A DNA stretch of 64,000 bases. Source: Aquarana catesbeiana. Taxonomy: Eukaryota > Chordata > Amphibia > Anura > Ranidae. How positions within the stretch are numbered: position 1 is the first letter of the stretch; each line of letters opens with the position of its first letter. The DNA lies in contig NC_133333.1 of the NCBI RefSeq assembly GCF_042186555.1, positions 216,568,022 through 216,632,021 on the forward strand, in the 5' to 3' direction. A model generated the notes under the pieces. It saw only the letters and a list, made by a program, of their open reading frames with translations, ran no database searches and was not told the DNA's origin. Below, in pieces: positions 11,347 to 23,149 of the stretch. Made by a program: the position numbers and the translations under genes.

Positions 11347-11734
11347 TAGTGGGGACGGAAAGTATTCAGACCCCCTTAAACTTTTCACTCTTTGTTATAT
11401 TGCAGCCATTTGATAAAATCATTTAAGTTCATTTTTTTCCTCATTAATGTACACACAGCACCCCATATTGACAAAAAAACACAGAATTGTTGACATTTTT
11501 GCAGATTTATTAAAAAAGAAAAACTGAAATATCACATGGTCCTAAGTATTCAGACCCTTTGCTGTGACACTCACATATTTAACTCAGGTGCTGTCCATTT
11601 CTTCTGATCATCCTTGAGATGGTTCTACACCTTCATTTCAGTCCAGCTGTGTTTGATTATACTGATTGGACTTGATTAGGAAAGCCACACACCTGTCTAT
11701 ATAAGACCTTACAGCTCACAGTGCATGAGAGACC
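11347..11734 (+). mobile_element. Second Tc1-like transposon end, truncated
   Basis: Begins TAGTGGGGACGGAAAGTATT and contains ATTTTTGCAGATTTATTAA and GTATTCAGACCCTTTGC. I recognise these as the terminal region of another vertebrate Tc1-like family. It is cut off at 11735 by a TTAA MITE. No transposase is left. Confidence 0.72.
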
Positions 11735-11738
11735 TTAA

Positions 11739-12231
11739 AGTGGGGTTCCACCCAAAAAATAAAAATACCTGTAAAAATTCTAAAAAAAAAAACAAAAAAA
11801 ATTTGGATATTTTTTTTTTTTTCACTTACCTCTAAATGCCTAGGTGGTCCCTCGTAGTCTGCCTGTTCCTTTGCCTGGGCTGGTGACATCACTTCCCCCC
11901 AGGCACAGGAAGGGCTTAGCTCTGCTCCCTCCCTCCTGTCAATCATCTGGGACCCATTACAGGTCCCAGGTGATTGAGCGGCCAACCACGGCGCGCGGCG
12001 CCGCTCGCGCATGCGCAGTGGGTGCCAGGCTGTGAAGCCACAGCCTGGCGCCCACAGTTGAAATGCCGGCGCCGACGAGCGGAGGGGGGGGACGAGCGGG
12101 GCTTCGATCCCCCGCATCGCTGGACCCAGGGACAGGTAAGTGTCCAATTAAAAGTCAGCAGCTGCAGTATTTGTAGCTGCTGACTTTTAATTTTTTTTTT
12201 TTTTGACGGCCCCCCTGGGTGGAACTCCTCT
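11739..12231 (+). mobile_element. TTAA MITE family A, copy 2
   Basis: A 493-bp element flanked by TTAA (11735-11738 and 12232-12235). The ends AGTGGGGTTCCACCC and GGGTGGAACTCCTCT form a good inverted repeat. It keeps the GTCAGCAGCTGC hairpin inside the right end and the GC-rich middle. It inserted into a Tc1-like fragment. Confidence 0.82.
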
Positions 12232-12235
12232 TTAA

Positions 12236-12924
12236 TGATTCACAAAACAACCAAGGCATTTCAAGGGCAAAACATGCTCCCTCTTCCTGTACAGTGCCAT
12301 GTGGTTCTGTACAGTGCGTTGCATTTTATCACATCCTGCTGCAGCAGAGCTCTGGGCTGCATTGTAGTGTGAATGGGACACACAATTGTTTTCTGTGTAT
12401 CTTTGCAGTGACAGGCATTTTACAATGCAGTAATATGCCTGTCACGGCACACTGTGTGAATTCACCCTTTATCCATACAAATACAAATATATAAAAATTG
12501 TAAATCAAGAAATGACAGGATAAATAGTTGGTACTTACGTGCAAGACATATTTTGGTCTTGTTTGTAATATGCCTGTTTTAGGCACTATGCATAAATGTT
12601 TATTCCATCATCTTTTGATTTACAATGTTTATATTTTTGTATTTGTCTGTAGCTCTGATATAGTTTGTAGCGTGTTTGTCCCCGAAACACATTTTGTGAA
12701 TAAATAAATCTGCTCTGGGCTCCTTTATGTTGGTTTAAGCCACATTCATTCCTGGCAATATACTGCCAGCTCCTCCTTTACTTGGGCTATACAGCATTGT
12801 GGTACTGTGGTATGCCTAGTGCCCAAATCACAGCTCTGGATTAAGTCCATAGTTATGGATATGTGTACCCAACAACCACATCTTCCACTCCACACATCCA
12901 AAAAAACATGTGCTATTATATTAA
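12236..12924. other. Unrecognised DNA with a weak Penelope-tail-like segment
   Basis: Around 12660-12715 the sequence has CCCGAAACACATTTTG followed by AATAAATAAAT. This resembles the motif-plus-AATAAA layout of the Penelope-like ends elsewhere, but the CTGANGA half is absent. No ORF of note. Confidence 0.3.
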
Positions 12925-12928
12925 TTAA

Positions 12929-13950
12929 AGCTGAACTCCAGCCCTCCCTTCAGTCTTTCACAGATGCACAGGCTCCTCTCCTGTACTGAAATTGCCTACT
13001 CTGATTTCACTGCGCACTGTGATCTTCTCGCAATGTGCATAAGAATTTGCAACAAGTCTGATAGAGCCCACCTCATTTCCTGGCTTTCTCCCTAGCCTGA
13101 CTATCCCTACAATGCCCTTTTTGTTTATTGGATTTTAGGGCTTTCATGGAGGCTCAGAGTCGCATATGGGTGTTACCCAGGGCGGTCTGCATGCAAATAC
13201 AGTTGGCCTAGGAACACCCACTACTCCAGACCCACATCCACACATCAATGCATTTTTATATTTGCATAACTCCTCCCACTGCTTCCATCAGAGCTTAGAG
13301 CTCTTAAGAGGAGTACTGAGGCAGAGTGCTGTGATGTTTTTAGGAAGCTACAGCACCCTGCTGGCCCCTCCCACCAGCCACTCCTGCTTTGCCTAGAGAA
13401 GAACATAGACTTAAAGCAGAGCTCCACCCAAATGGGGATCCTCCGCTTGTTCACACCCCCCCCCCCCTCCACTGCCACATTTTGGCACTTTTGGGGGGAG
13501 AGCGGGTACCTGGTTTTGACAGGTACCTGCCCCCACTTCCGGGTAAGTTAGCAAATCTACATGCATTTCTGGCTCCTCCTCCTTCCCCCCCGCTGCCTTC
13601 TGGGACACACACAGGTCCCAGAAGACTGCGGGGCCATTCAGAAAGCACAGCGTGACTCGCGCATGCACAGTAGGAAACCGGTCGTAAAGCCTGGGGGCTT
13701 CCCAGCCGAATTCCCCTACTTACAAAGGTGGCGCCTGCACCCAAAGCCAACTGACGAATCGGCTTGGGGTGCTAACATTGCAGGATCCCTGGACAGGTAA
13801 GTGCCCTCATATTAGAAGTCAGCAGCTACAGTATCTGTAGCTGCTGACTTTTAATTTTTTTTTCCCCAGACTGGAGCTCATCTTTAATATATGAAATTAA
13901 AGTGGAAACTTTTTATTTAAAAATGAAATCAGCATAACATAAGCAGATTA
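12929..13950 (+). repeat. TTAA family E, copy 1, with nested MITE
   Basis: Starts after TTAA (12925-12928) with AGCTGAACTCCAGCCC. It matches the copy at 55537-57159 throughout (for example CAGGCTCCTCTCCTGTACTG, and GAGGAGTACTGAGGC which is GAGGAGTAATGAGGC there). A family A MITE interrupts it at 13411-13887. The right end is diverged, so the limit is approximate. Confidence 0.6.
13415..13883 (+). mobile_element. TTAA MITE family A, copy 3
   Basis: A 469-bp element flanked by TTAA (13411-13414 and 13884-13887). The ends AGCAGAGCTCCACCC and GACTGGAGCTCATCT are inverted. The GTCAGCAGCTAC...GTAGCTGCTGAC hairpin is kept at 13817-13850. It is inserted in family E copy 1. Confidence 0.8.
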
Positions 13951-14439
13951 AACTTGTACGTTAAATACTGGGCAGCACATGGATTTGTCCCAAACATGGA
14001 GCAGTTAGCAGGAAATTAAATCTACTCAATTAACCGACGATCCAATATGCGGGCAAACCACAAACTGAAGAAGGGAGATGTCAGAACATAATAAACAGGT
14101 GAAGGAAGATTTCACACATTCTGCCTTTTTTTATAGCCCATATGAAACTCCCCATTGATCCAATCAGGCTGATGGCGTGTTCTGGCTTAATATACAGTAT
14201 ATTCCACATAGCTGTGTGCAGCCAGACCAGACCGCACCAGATAAAACTTATTCCAAGAAGGAGAAACTGCTGACTACAGCACTGAGCCAGCCCGCAGAGC
14301 ATTCAACATTAACCCTTCGGTATCACCCTCCCTGCATCCCGGCCACAGACATGCAGCATTAACTTTTCTGTCATACTACATACATACACATTTAATGTTT
14401 GTCACATGTCATTAGGGATGAGCCGAAGAAATCAATGCT
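13951..14439. other. Intergenic DNA, nothing recognised
   Basis: No domain, terminus or RNA gene seen. Confidence 0.4.
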
Positions 14440-15235
14440 CTGCAATACCCTGCACTACTCTGCAATGCCCTGCAATGCTGTGCAATACTCTGCAATACCT
14501 CACAATACTGTGCAATACTCTGCAATACCCCAAAATACTCTGCAATACCCCGAAATACCCCGCAATACTCTGCAATACCCCACAATACTCTGCAATACGC
14601 TGCAATACCCCAAAATACTCTGCAATACCCCAAAATACCCCACAATACTCTGCAATACCCTGCAATACCCTGCAATACCCCACAATACTCTGCCATACCC
14701 CGCAATACTCTGTGATACCCTGCCATACCCAGCCATACTCTGCAATACTCTGCCATACCCCGCAATACCCCGCAATACTCTGCCATATCCCGCAATACTC
14801 TGCCATATCCCGCAATACTCTGCCATAGCCCGCAATACTCTGCGATACCCTGTCATTCCCAGCCATACTCTGCCATACCCAGCCATACCCAGCCATGCTC
14901 AGCCATGCTCGGCAATACCCTGCCATACTCTGCAATACCCCGCAATACACTGCCATACCCCGCAATACTCTGCCATACCCAGCCATACTCTGCAATACCC
15001 AGCCATGCTCAGCCATGCTCGGCAATACCCTGCCATACTCTGCCATACCCAGCCATACTCTGCAATACCCAGCCATACTCTGCAATACTCGGTAATACCC
15101 AGCCATACTCTGCCATACCCAGTCATACTCGGCTATACCCTGCAATACCCTGCCATACCCTGCCATACTCAGCCATACCCTGCCATACCCAGCCATGCTC
15201 AGCCATACTCAGTCATACTCGGCTGTACTCGGCCT
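14440..15235. repeat. Decamer satellite array
   Basis: About 80 tandem units of TGCAATACCC / TGCCATACTC and close variants (10 bp). Because 10 is not a multiple of 3 and the unit lacks stops, open frames run in several frames on both strands (up to 325 codons). They are repeat by-products. Confidence 0.95.
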
Positions 15236-15389
15236 CTGTATGTGGCCAGGCTGTGGAAGTCTCACATATGTAGTATCGCCGTACTCAGGAGGAGAAGGAG
15301 AATCTATTTCGTGTCATTTTTGGTATGTACATGCTATGTGTTAGAAATATTGGATAAATGGACAACTTTGTGTTAAAAAAAAAATGCGT
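15236..15389. repeat. Fragment of the TTAACCACTT family
   Basis: CTCTGTATGTGGCCAGGCTG ... GTATCGCCGTACTC matches 16473-16640 within the neighbouring full element. The decamer array is thus bounded by a piece of this family. Confidence 0.65.
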
Positions 15390-17060
15390 TTTAACCACTT
15401 CCCGCCCGCCATCATACGACGTCCTTGACTTTGTGCGGGAATATATGAATGATGCCTGCAGCTACAGGCATCATTCAGATATCAGCTTTTTCAGCCGGCG
15501 ATTCCCTACATCATAAGAATGATCATAGAGGCTGTTCCACTGCTTGATCGTTCTTACGGGAGGAGAGAGGGGACGTCCCCCCCTCCCGCCGCCCTCCGGT
15601 GCTTCTACCGACTCACCGCTACGATCGAAGCCAGGATCTTTTTTTTTTTTTTTTTTTATTTCAGTCTTCCCAGCCTAGAGGTGAGATGTGGGGTCTTATT
15701 GACCCCACATCTCACTGTAAAGAGGACCTGTCATGCCATATTCCTATTACAAGGGATGTTTACATTCCTTGTAATAGGAATAAAAGTGATCAAAACATTT
15801 TTTGGGGGAAAAAAGCATCAAACTAAAATGATTAAAGTAAAATGAACAATGCAAAAAAAAATTAAAATTTTTAAAGCGCCCCTGTCCCCGTGTGCTCGCA
15901 TGCAGAAGCAAATGCATATGTAAGTTCCGCCTACATATGAAAACGGTGTTCAAACCACACATGTGAGGTATCGCTGTGATCGGTAAAGCGAGAGCAATAA
16001 TTTTGGCCCTAGACCTCCTCTGTAACTCAAAACATGTAACCAGTAAAAAATTTAAAAATGTCGCCTATGGAGATTTTTAAGTAGCGAAGTTTGGCGCCAT
16101 TCCACCAGCGTGTGCAATTTTGAAAGGTGACATGTTGGGTATCTATTTACTCGGCGTAACTTCATCTTTCACATAATGCAAAAACATTGGGCTAACTTTA
16201 CTGTTTTGTTTTTTTTTAAAGCACAAAACTGTTTTTTTTTCCAAAAAAAAACGCGTTCGAAAAATTGCTGCACAAATACCGTGCGAGATAAAAAGCTGCA
16301 ATGACCGCCATTGTATTCTCTAGGGTCTTTGCTAAAAAAAACATTTATATAATGTTTTGGGGTTCTATGTAATTTTCTAGCAAATAAATGATGATTTTTA
16401 TATGTAGGAGAGAAATGTCAGAATTGGCCTGGGTGCTCCAGAACGCCTGAAGGTGCTCCATGCATGTTGGGTCTCTGTATGTGGCCACGCTGTGTAAAAG
16501 TCTCACACATGTGGTATCGCCATACTCGGGAGTAATAGCAGAATGTGTTTTGGGGTGTAATTTGTGGTATGTATATACTGTGTGCGAGAAATATCCCGCT
16601 AATATGACAATTTTGTGAAAAGAAATTAGATAGGCCGTCAGTAATTCAGGTGTGATCAATTTTCAGAAATTGGCACCATAGCTTTTGGACTCTATAACTT
16701 TCACAAAGACCAAATAATATCCACAGATTTGGGTTATTTTTACCAAAGATATGTAGCGGTATAAATTTTGGCCAAAATATATGAAGAAAAATTACTAATT
16801 TGCAAAATTAATGAAGAAAAATTAATTTTTTTACAGATTTTTCGGTCTTTTTTCTTTTATAGCGCAAAAAATAAAGAACCCAGCGGTGATTAAATACCAC
16901 CAAAAGAAAGCTCTATTTGTGTGAAAAAAAGGACAAAAATTTCATATAGGTACAGTGTTGCACGACTGAGTAATTGTCATTCAAAATGTGAGAGCACCAA
17001 AAGCTGAAAATATGTCTGGTTATTAAGGGGGTTTAAGTGCCCAGTGGTCAAGTGGTTAAA
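15390..17060. mobile_element. Long non-autonomous element with TTTAACCACTT termini
   Basis: About 1.67 kb with a perfect 11-bp terminal inverted repeat, TTTAACCACTT (15390-15400) and AAGTGGTTAAA (17050-17060). A TTAA at each end could be the target duplication. Inside are a short palindrome (GATGCCTGCAGCTACAGGCATC, 15452-15473, read in pieces) and many A/T runs. There is no coding capacity. Fragments of the family lie at 9311 and 58998. Confidence 0.6.
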
Positions 17061-17591
17061 TATCGTGCCTGGGGGTGTCTTTAGTATGCCTGTAAAGCGC
17101 ATCTTTCCCATGTTTATAACAGTGCAACAGCAAAATGACATTTCTAAAGGAAAACATGTAATTTAAAACTACTCGCAGCTGTAATGTATTGTCGGATTCC
17201 GGCAATATAAATAAAAATACCAAAAGTACAAAAAAAATGGTGTGGATGTCACCCCCAAAATCCATACCAGGCCCTTCAGGTCTGGTATGGACATTAAGGG
17301 TAACCCCGCACTCAATTTTTTTTAAAAATGGTGTGAGGGTCCCCCAGGCCCTATATACTCTGAACAGCTATAAATATACTATACGGCCTGCCCTATATAC
17401 TCTGCAGAAATTGGTCCTTAGATGTTGGTGGTACCAGAACACTGTAAGCCCTCACAGTTACTCTTGTTGGGCGCAGGAACGTGCCCTGATGTGAAATTTT
17501 ATATCAAGAACTGTAATTAAATGCCCCTGTTAAACAGGGGCGGACAAATTGGGCCTTGGGCGGTGGTGGTGGTGGTGCCACAACACTGTAA

Positions 17592-18015
17592 TGCCCCGTA
17601 CACACGGTCGGACATTGATCGGACATTCCGACAACAAAATCCATGGATTTTTTCCGACGGATGTTGGCTCAAACTTGTCTTGCATACACACGGTCACACA
17701 AAGTTGTCAGAAAATCCAATCATTCTGAATGTGGTGGCGTAAAACACGTACGTCGGGACTATGAACAGGGCAGTAGCCAATAGCTTTCGTTTCTTAATTT
17801 ATTCTGAGCATGCGTGGCACTTTGTGCGTCGTACACACGATCGGAATTTCCGACAACGGATTTTGTTGTCGGAAAATTTTATAGCAAGCTCTCACACTTT
17901 GTGTCGGAAATTCCTATGGAAAATGTGTGATGGAGCCTACACATGGTCGGAATTTCCGACAACAACAACCTATCACACATTTTCCATCGGAAAATCCTAT
18001 CGTGTGTACAGGGCA
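17592..18015. mobile_element. PIF/Harbinger-type MITE, copy 2
   Basis: A 424-bp copy with ends TGCCCCGTACACACGGTCGG and CGTGTGTACAGGGCA. The flanks are TAA (17589-17591) and TCA (18016-18018). The neighbouring repeat unit reads CACTGTAAGCCCTCAC without an insert, so the empty site is known and the right TCA is a mutated TAA. Confidence 0.85.
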
Positions 18016-18670
18016 TCAGCCCTCACAAATACTCTTGTTGGGCGCAGGAACGGGCCTTGCGTTGAAATATTATATCAAAAATTGTAATTACATGCCCCTG
18101 TTAAACAGGGGCAGAAAAAATTGGGCCTTGGGTGGTGGTGCCACAACACTGTAATCCCTCACAGACACTCTTGCTGGGCGCAGGAACGGCCCTGCTGTGA
18201 AATATTAGTTCAAAAATTGTAATTACATGACACTGTTAAACTGGGGCAGAAAAATTGGGCCTTTGGTGGTGGTGGTGGTGCCCTAAACCAAAAATATTAT
18301 TGGAAGCTAGCATCATCAAGATTGAGGAGGTATAGGCTAGTCAGCATAGGCAGTCTTCAAGGGATCCCACATCCATAGAAAATTCAATCAGGTACATCAG
18401 CATCAGGTGGTTGATAGCTGCTGATCCAAGACTGATTCATTTTTAGGAATGTGAGCCTATCATCGGAGTCTGTGGATGCAGGACAGGCCAGTAACTCAAT
18501 TGCATATTGAGCAAGTTCTGGCCAGTGGTCCATCTTCAAGACCCAGTAACCCAGTGGATGCTCTGTTGGAAAGGTCTCCAAGTCTGCTCTTGCCCCTAGA
18601 TATTCCTGCACCATGTAATGCAGACACTGGTGATAGTTGCTTGAATTGATTAGACCTTGGCGCTGAGGAC

Positions 18671-21572
18671 CTGATCAACACCAAATCTGCAGTCAAGCAC
18701 AGACTGGAAATCCACGACTTCATCATCGAATACAACATTGATTGCCTCTTCATTACGGAAAGCTGGCTAACATCCGACTGCAATACCATCCTAACTGAAT
18801 TGGTGCCTGAGAACTACAGCATCCTAACCGAGCATAGAATAGGAAAAAAAGGAGGAGGCCTAGCAGTGATCTTCAAATCGCACCTTGCCTTCACCAAACC
18901 AACTTCACAGAACTCAGTGCCTTTCATGGAGACGCTCCCCCTGCATCTTCAAACAACACCCCAAGACACCATTCATATATTACTATGCTACAGACCACCA
19001 GGACCAAAGACCAATCTCCCTACACCACTCACTGAACTTATTTCAATGCACACCCTGAAAACCAAAAACCTGCTGGTACTTGGAGACTTCAACCTTTGGG
19101 CAAACTCTACCCAAGACCCTATTGCGACCGTCTGCATCAACCAACTGGAAGAACTAGGTCTTCAACAGCTGATAAATACTCCTACGCATGGTTCAGGACA
19201 CACTCTAGACCTCATCTTCCAACAGAATATGGACATCAACATATTCGACAACACACCACTACCATGGACGGACCACCACGCTATCAAATTTAAAATCACC
19301 TTTAACACCACCCTACAAAAACAGAAACATGCAACAACAACACACTGGAACAGATCTCAGAAGAGACTGCACTCTGAACTCTTCAAAACCACATTATAAA
19401 ACATAATACAATCGCTAAACTTAAACCTCTCAACGGAACAAACACTCAACTCCCTAAACAAGGCACTACTACAAACAGCAGACTCAGTAGCGCCAAAATG
19501 CAGAACACTCATCCGCAAAAAAAACTCAAGATGATTTAATGGCACTCTCACCCTACTCAAGCAGGAACGTAGAAGAGGTGAAAGAGCATGGAGAAGAAAT
19601 CCTACCAAGGAAAATCATACAAACTACAAAGTACTCACGGTGAAATACCACAAAGCAATCTTCACAGTCAAAAAAGAACATTTCTCGAATACCATCTCAA
19701 CTGCCATAAACCGGCCAAGGGAACTTTTCAAAATAGTCGCCCAGTCAATGAACCCGTCCTGCTTAGAGCCCCCAGCAAACGATACTCAAGATTTCTGCAA
19801 TGAGTTATCAAATTTCTTCATCGACAAAATCGACAACATCCGGAAATCAATCCAACAGAAAAAAATAACCAACCTCACCCAACCAAAGCAAAAAGAGGAC
19901 ATCAACACGAACATCACACAACTGCCGGACTTCTTCTTGACACCGATCACCACTGACACGACTAAAACCATTATGAGAAGCCTTCGAGACAGCACATCAC
20001 CAAATGACATCATTCCCACGAAACTCCTGAAAGAATGCTCCGATATCCTGGCTCCCACTATAACACACCTCATAAATCAGTCGTTCAAAGAAGGGATTGT
20101 GCCAACCTCCCTCAAGCAAGGCACCGTCAAACCCCTGCTAAAGAAACCCAATCTCGACCCTAAGGACCCTAACCACCGCAGACCGATAACAAGCCTTAGC
20201 ACCATCTCCAAGATTATGGAGAAAGCGGTAGTACAACAGTTACAACGCCACCTGGACACACATCAACTTCTGGACACTCTACAATCAGGCTTCCGCCCAG
20301 GCCATGGCACAGAAACGGCACTTCTAAAAATATGAGATGATGCCCTCGAAGCAGCAGATGACGGAGAATCATGTCTCCTGATACTGCTAGACCTTAGTGC
20401 AGCATTTGATACAGTGGACCACAATACTTTACTTGTCTGCCTCACAGAAGTTGCAGGAGCCACAGATTCAAGTCTATAATGGTTTGCATCCTTCTTAGAG
20501 AATCGCTCGCAGACAGTGAAACTGGGAGCATTCACCTCTGACACCAAGACAATTTCCTGTGGAGTCCCCCAGGGTTCACCCTTGTCGCCAGTGCTATTCA
20601 ACATCTACATCCTCCCACTCCTCAAAATCATCAAAAAATCAGACCTCTGCTTCCACTCATACGCTGACGATACCCAAATCTACTTTCGCATCACCGGACA
20701 AAAAGACCACCATCAACAACTAGAGAAGTGTCTCACTTTGATAGATGACTGGATGACCATTAGTTCCCTCAAACGCAACAGGTCAAAAACAGAACTTCTC
20801 CTCCTACACGCTAACCAAAATCCCAAATCCAAGACTCCATGGATACCTCCCACCATCTTCGGACAGACCATCTCTCCGAGCACCAAAGCCAAGAGTCTCG
20901 GAGTTATCGTTGACTCAGAAATGACAATGGATGCACAAATAGGTTCAGTAGTTAGCGGTTCTCACCATCTCCTCCGCCTGCTACGCAGACTCATTCCCTT
21001 TATCCCAGAAAAGAACAAAGCAGCAGTAGTTGGAACAATCATTAATTCCCGTCTTGATTACGCAAACTCACTCTACACGGGCTTAACCCAATATCAGCTT
21101 GCGCGCCTACAGGCCATTCAAAACGCGGCGGCAAGACTGATAACAGGAAAAAAAACCTGGGAGTCCATCTCCTTATCCCTGAGGAGCCTACATTGGCTAA
21201 CAGTAAAGAATCGGATCACATTCAAGACGCTCTGCCTCACCCACAAATGCATACAAGGTAACGCCCCTCAATACCTCAGAGACAGAATAAAACACTACAC
21301 ACCCAATCGCAATTTGCGATCATCCAACCAAAACCTCCTCCTCATTCCCAAATACCGCTACAAAGCAAGGGGAGAACGCAGATTCGCAGTCCAGGGACCT
21401 CGGCTATGGAATACTCTTCCGATTCACATCCGCATGGAAGAAAACCATCTGGCCTTCAGGAAAAAACTCAAAACCTTCCTCTTCTAAGAAGCTATTCAAC
21501 ACTAAACGCATTTAGCGCCTTGAGGCGATTCAGTTCGCATTTGCAGCGCTTTACAAAATCATTCATTCATTC
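18671..21572 (+). pseudogene. L2-type LINE, 5'-truncated, four in-frame stops
   Basis: A single reading frame runs from about 18674 to the natural stop at 21485-21487. It is interrupted only by TAA 19397, TGA 19532, TGA 20333 and TAA 20477; I see no frameshift. The N-terminal part is an apurinic-type endonuclease (LLVLGDFN, then TDHHAIKF). The rest is reverse transcriptase, with SGFRPGHGTETALL, DLSAAFDTVDH, GVPQGSPLSP and the catalytic YADDTQ. These motif spellings fit the L2 clade. The 5' end is truncated within the endonuclease. The 3' end is GCGCTTTACAAAATCATTC with ATTC repeats. AGGAC flanks both sides (18666-18670 and 21573-21577), consistent with target-primed insertion into hAT copy 2. 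Confidence 0.88.
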
Positions 21573-22087
21573 AGGACTGAAGAATTGTTTAAAGGCTTCG
21601 GTCCACCGGCCACCTTCTCCACCGCTCTTCCTCTGACTGAAAGAAGCCTCAGCAACACGTTGTCCAGCACCAGGAAATTGTATCCTCCCAGGGTCTAAAA
21701 ATGTATTGCACAAACCTTTCTTCAAGGCCTCCTGAAGATGTTTCATCATCTCCTCCCTCTGCAAAGGCAGGATGAGCTCTACAACCTTACCCTTGTAACG
21801 TGGATCAAGAAGAGATGCCAGCCAATAATGATCCCTCTTCTTGATGCCACAAATCCTAGGGTCCTTTTACAGGCTTTGCAGAATCAGGGAGGCCATGCAG
21901 TATAAGTTTACAGAGGCATTCAATTCTGAGTCCTCTGGGTCACTAAGGATCACATGATCTGTAACTACCTCCTCCCAGCCACGTACAACTCCTTGGGTTT
22001 ATGGGGACTGAAAACCATCCCTTGAAGACTGCTGAGTGTTATCCTCTACATCCATGCTGACACAATCCTCCTCCACTTCTTCCATTT

Positions 22088-22290
22088 TCTAATAATTGCG
22101 CCAACAGTTGTTGCCTTCTCAAGGTGCTTGCCTAGTGTCCTGTATCCCATCCCAGCCTTGTGCAGGTCTACAATTTTATCCCTGATGTCCTTACACAGCT
22201 CTCTGGTCTTGGTCATTCTGGAGAGGTTGGAGTCTGTTTGATTGAGTGGACAGGTGTCCAGGTAGTTATCCTAGTTTTGCCCATCTCTGA
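22088..22290. mobile_element. DNA transposon fragment, family uncertain
   Basis: CTAATAATTGCGCCAACAGTTG ... GTGCAGGTCTACAATTT ... CTCTGGTCTTGGTCATTCTGG resembles a dispersed fish and amphibian DNA-transposon segment that I know but cannot name with certainty. No ORF. Confidence 0.4.
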
Positions 22291-22299
22291 AAGCCTCTA

Positions 22300-23130
22300 A
22301 GAGCCAAAATTTGAGAAAGTCTATCATTTTCCCATATGGGAGTGTATCTAGTGGGATATGAGACATCCAACATTTTTTTTAACTGCATTAACTGCATCCC
22401 ATACTTTACAGATTAACATACAAGTAGGCATATCAACAAGCGAGACACCCCCTCTTGCACCATCGAGGACAAAGTGGAGACCGACCCTTAAATGCAAAAG
22501 AAAATAATTGTCGGGCAGGAAAGGATATCTGTTCAGATTTCCATCTGGCAAAATGCTGTAATTGGGAGGAGAGAAAATATAGCCTTGGATTAGGAACTGC
22601 CAGGCCGCTGGCATTTGTGAGATGCTGTAAAGTCTCCAGTTTAATACGAGGGGTTTTGTTCGGCCATATTAATCGCCTAAATATAGAGTTTATCTTAATA
22701 AAGATCTGGATAGGTATCCAAATTGGGGCATTATGTAAAAAATAGAGGAGCTGAGGCATCCGTATCAATTTTATTAAATTGATACGACCTATTAGCAATA
22801 AAGGGAGCTTAGTCCAGGTTTTACTCTGATTTTGAAATCTAATAAGTAATGGAAATATATTATCTACAATATATGACTGTGGGGAGTCCGACATAGTTAT
22901 ACCCAAGTATTTTATAGATGATACAACCTTAAAATAAGAAAGTATAGGTGGTAGTGGATCCGGAAGGGGGTCTAAAGGCATCACAATGGATTTCTCCCAG
23001 TTTATACCTAGACCAGAAAACCTTCCAAACTCCTTAACGTGTTCCAACGTGATGAACAGACATTAGACATGAAAAAGAGAAGATCATCCGCATATAGTGA
23101 TATCTTTTGCTCCATGTCGCTACGTTTATG
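22300..23130 (-). pseudogene. L1/Tx1-like LINE remnant (RT C-terminal part)
   Basis: The minus-strand frame 23047-22433 encodes FGRFSGLGINWEKS and SIKYLGITMS, the conserved region just after the catalytic palm in L1/Tx1-type reverse transcriptases. Just upstream (about 23065-23120) another frame gives ISLYADDLLFFM, the YADD motif, so a frameshift separates the two. Downstream, degenerate sequence to about 22300 continues the C-terminal extension. No endonuclease remains. Confidence 0.75.
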
Positions 23131-23149
23131 CAAGGCTGATTGGGTGCCC

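Larger units (their letters stand above)
17057..22087 (-). pseudogene. Decayed hAT element, copy 2 (interrupted transposase)
   Basis: Diverged copy of the element at 26676-33743, in the same orientation. The left part (17057-17420) matches 26970-27260, and the 142-bp type repeats follow. Then comes the C-terminal third of the transposase on the minus strand (18384-18660, continuing 21575-22087). It is broken by a Harbinger-type MITE (17592-18015) and an L2 LINE (18671-21572). A deletion of about 70 bp near 18470 removes the CPASSVLSERTFS region with the catalytic glutamate, so this copy cannot encode active transposase. Similarity stops near the acidic stretch (residue about 820 of the intact protein). 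The two hAT termini are absent. Confidence 0.85.

Noticed and set aside
14440..15235. CRISPR-like array
   Set aside because: Units are contiguous 10-mers without spacers, and the genome is clearly animal.
14399..15376. Open frames of 325, 254, 140, 128, 127 and 122 codons on both strands
   Set aside because: All come from the stop-free decamer array. Frames are open on both strands with repeating residues (SAIPHNT/GYCRVL-like) and no domain.
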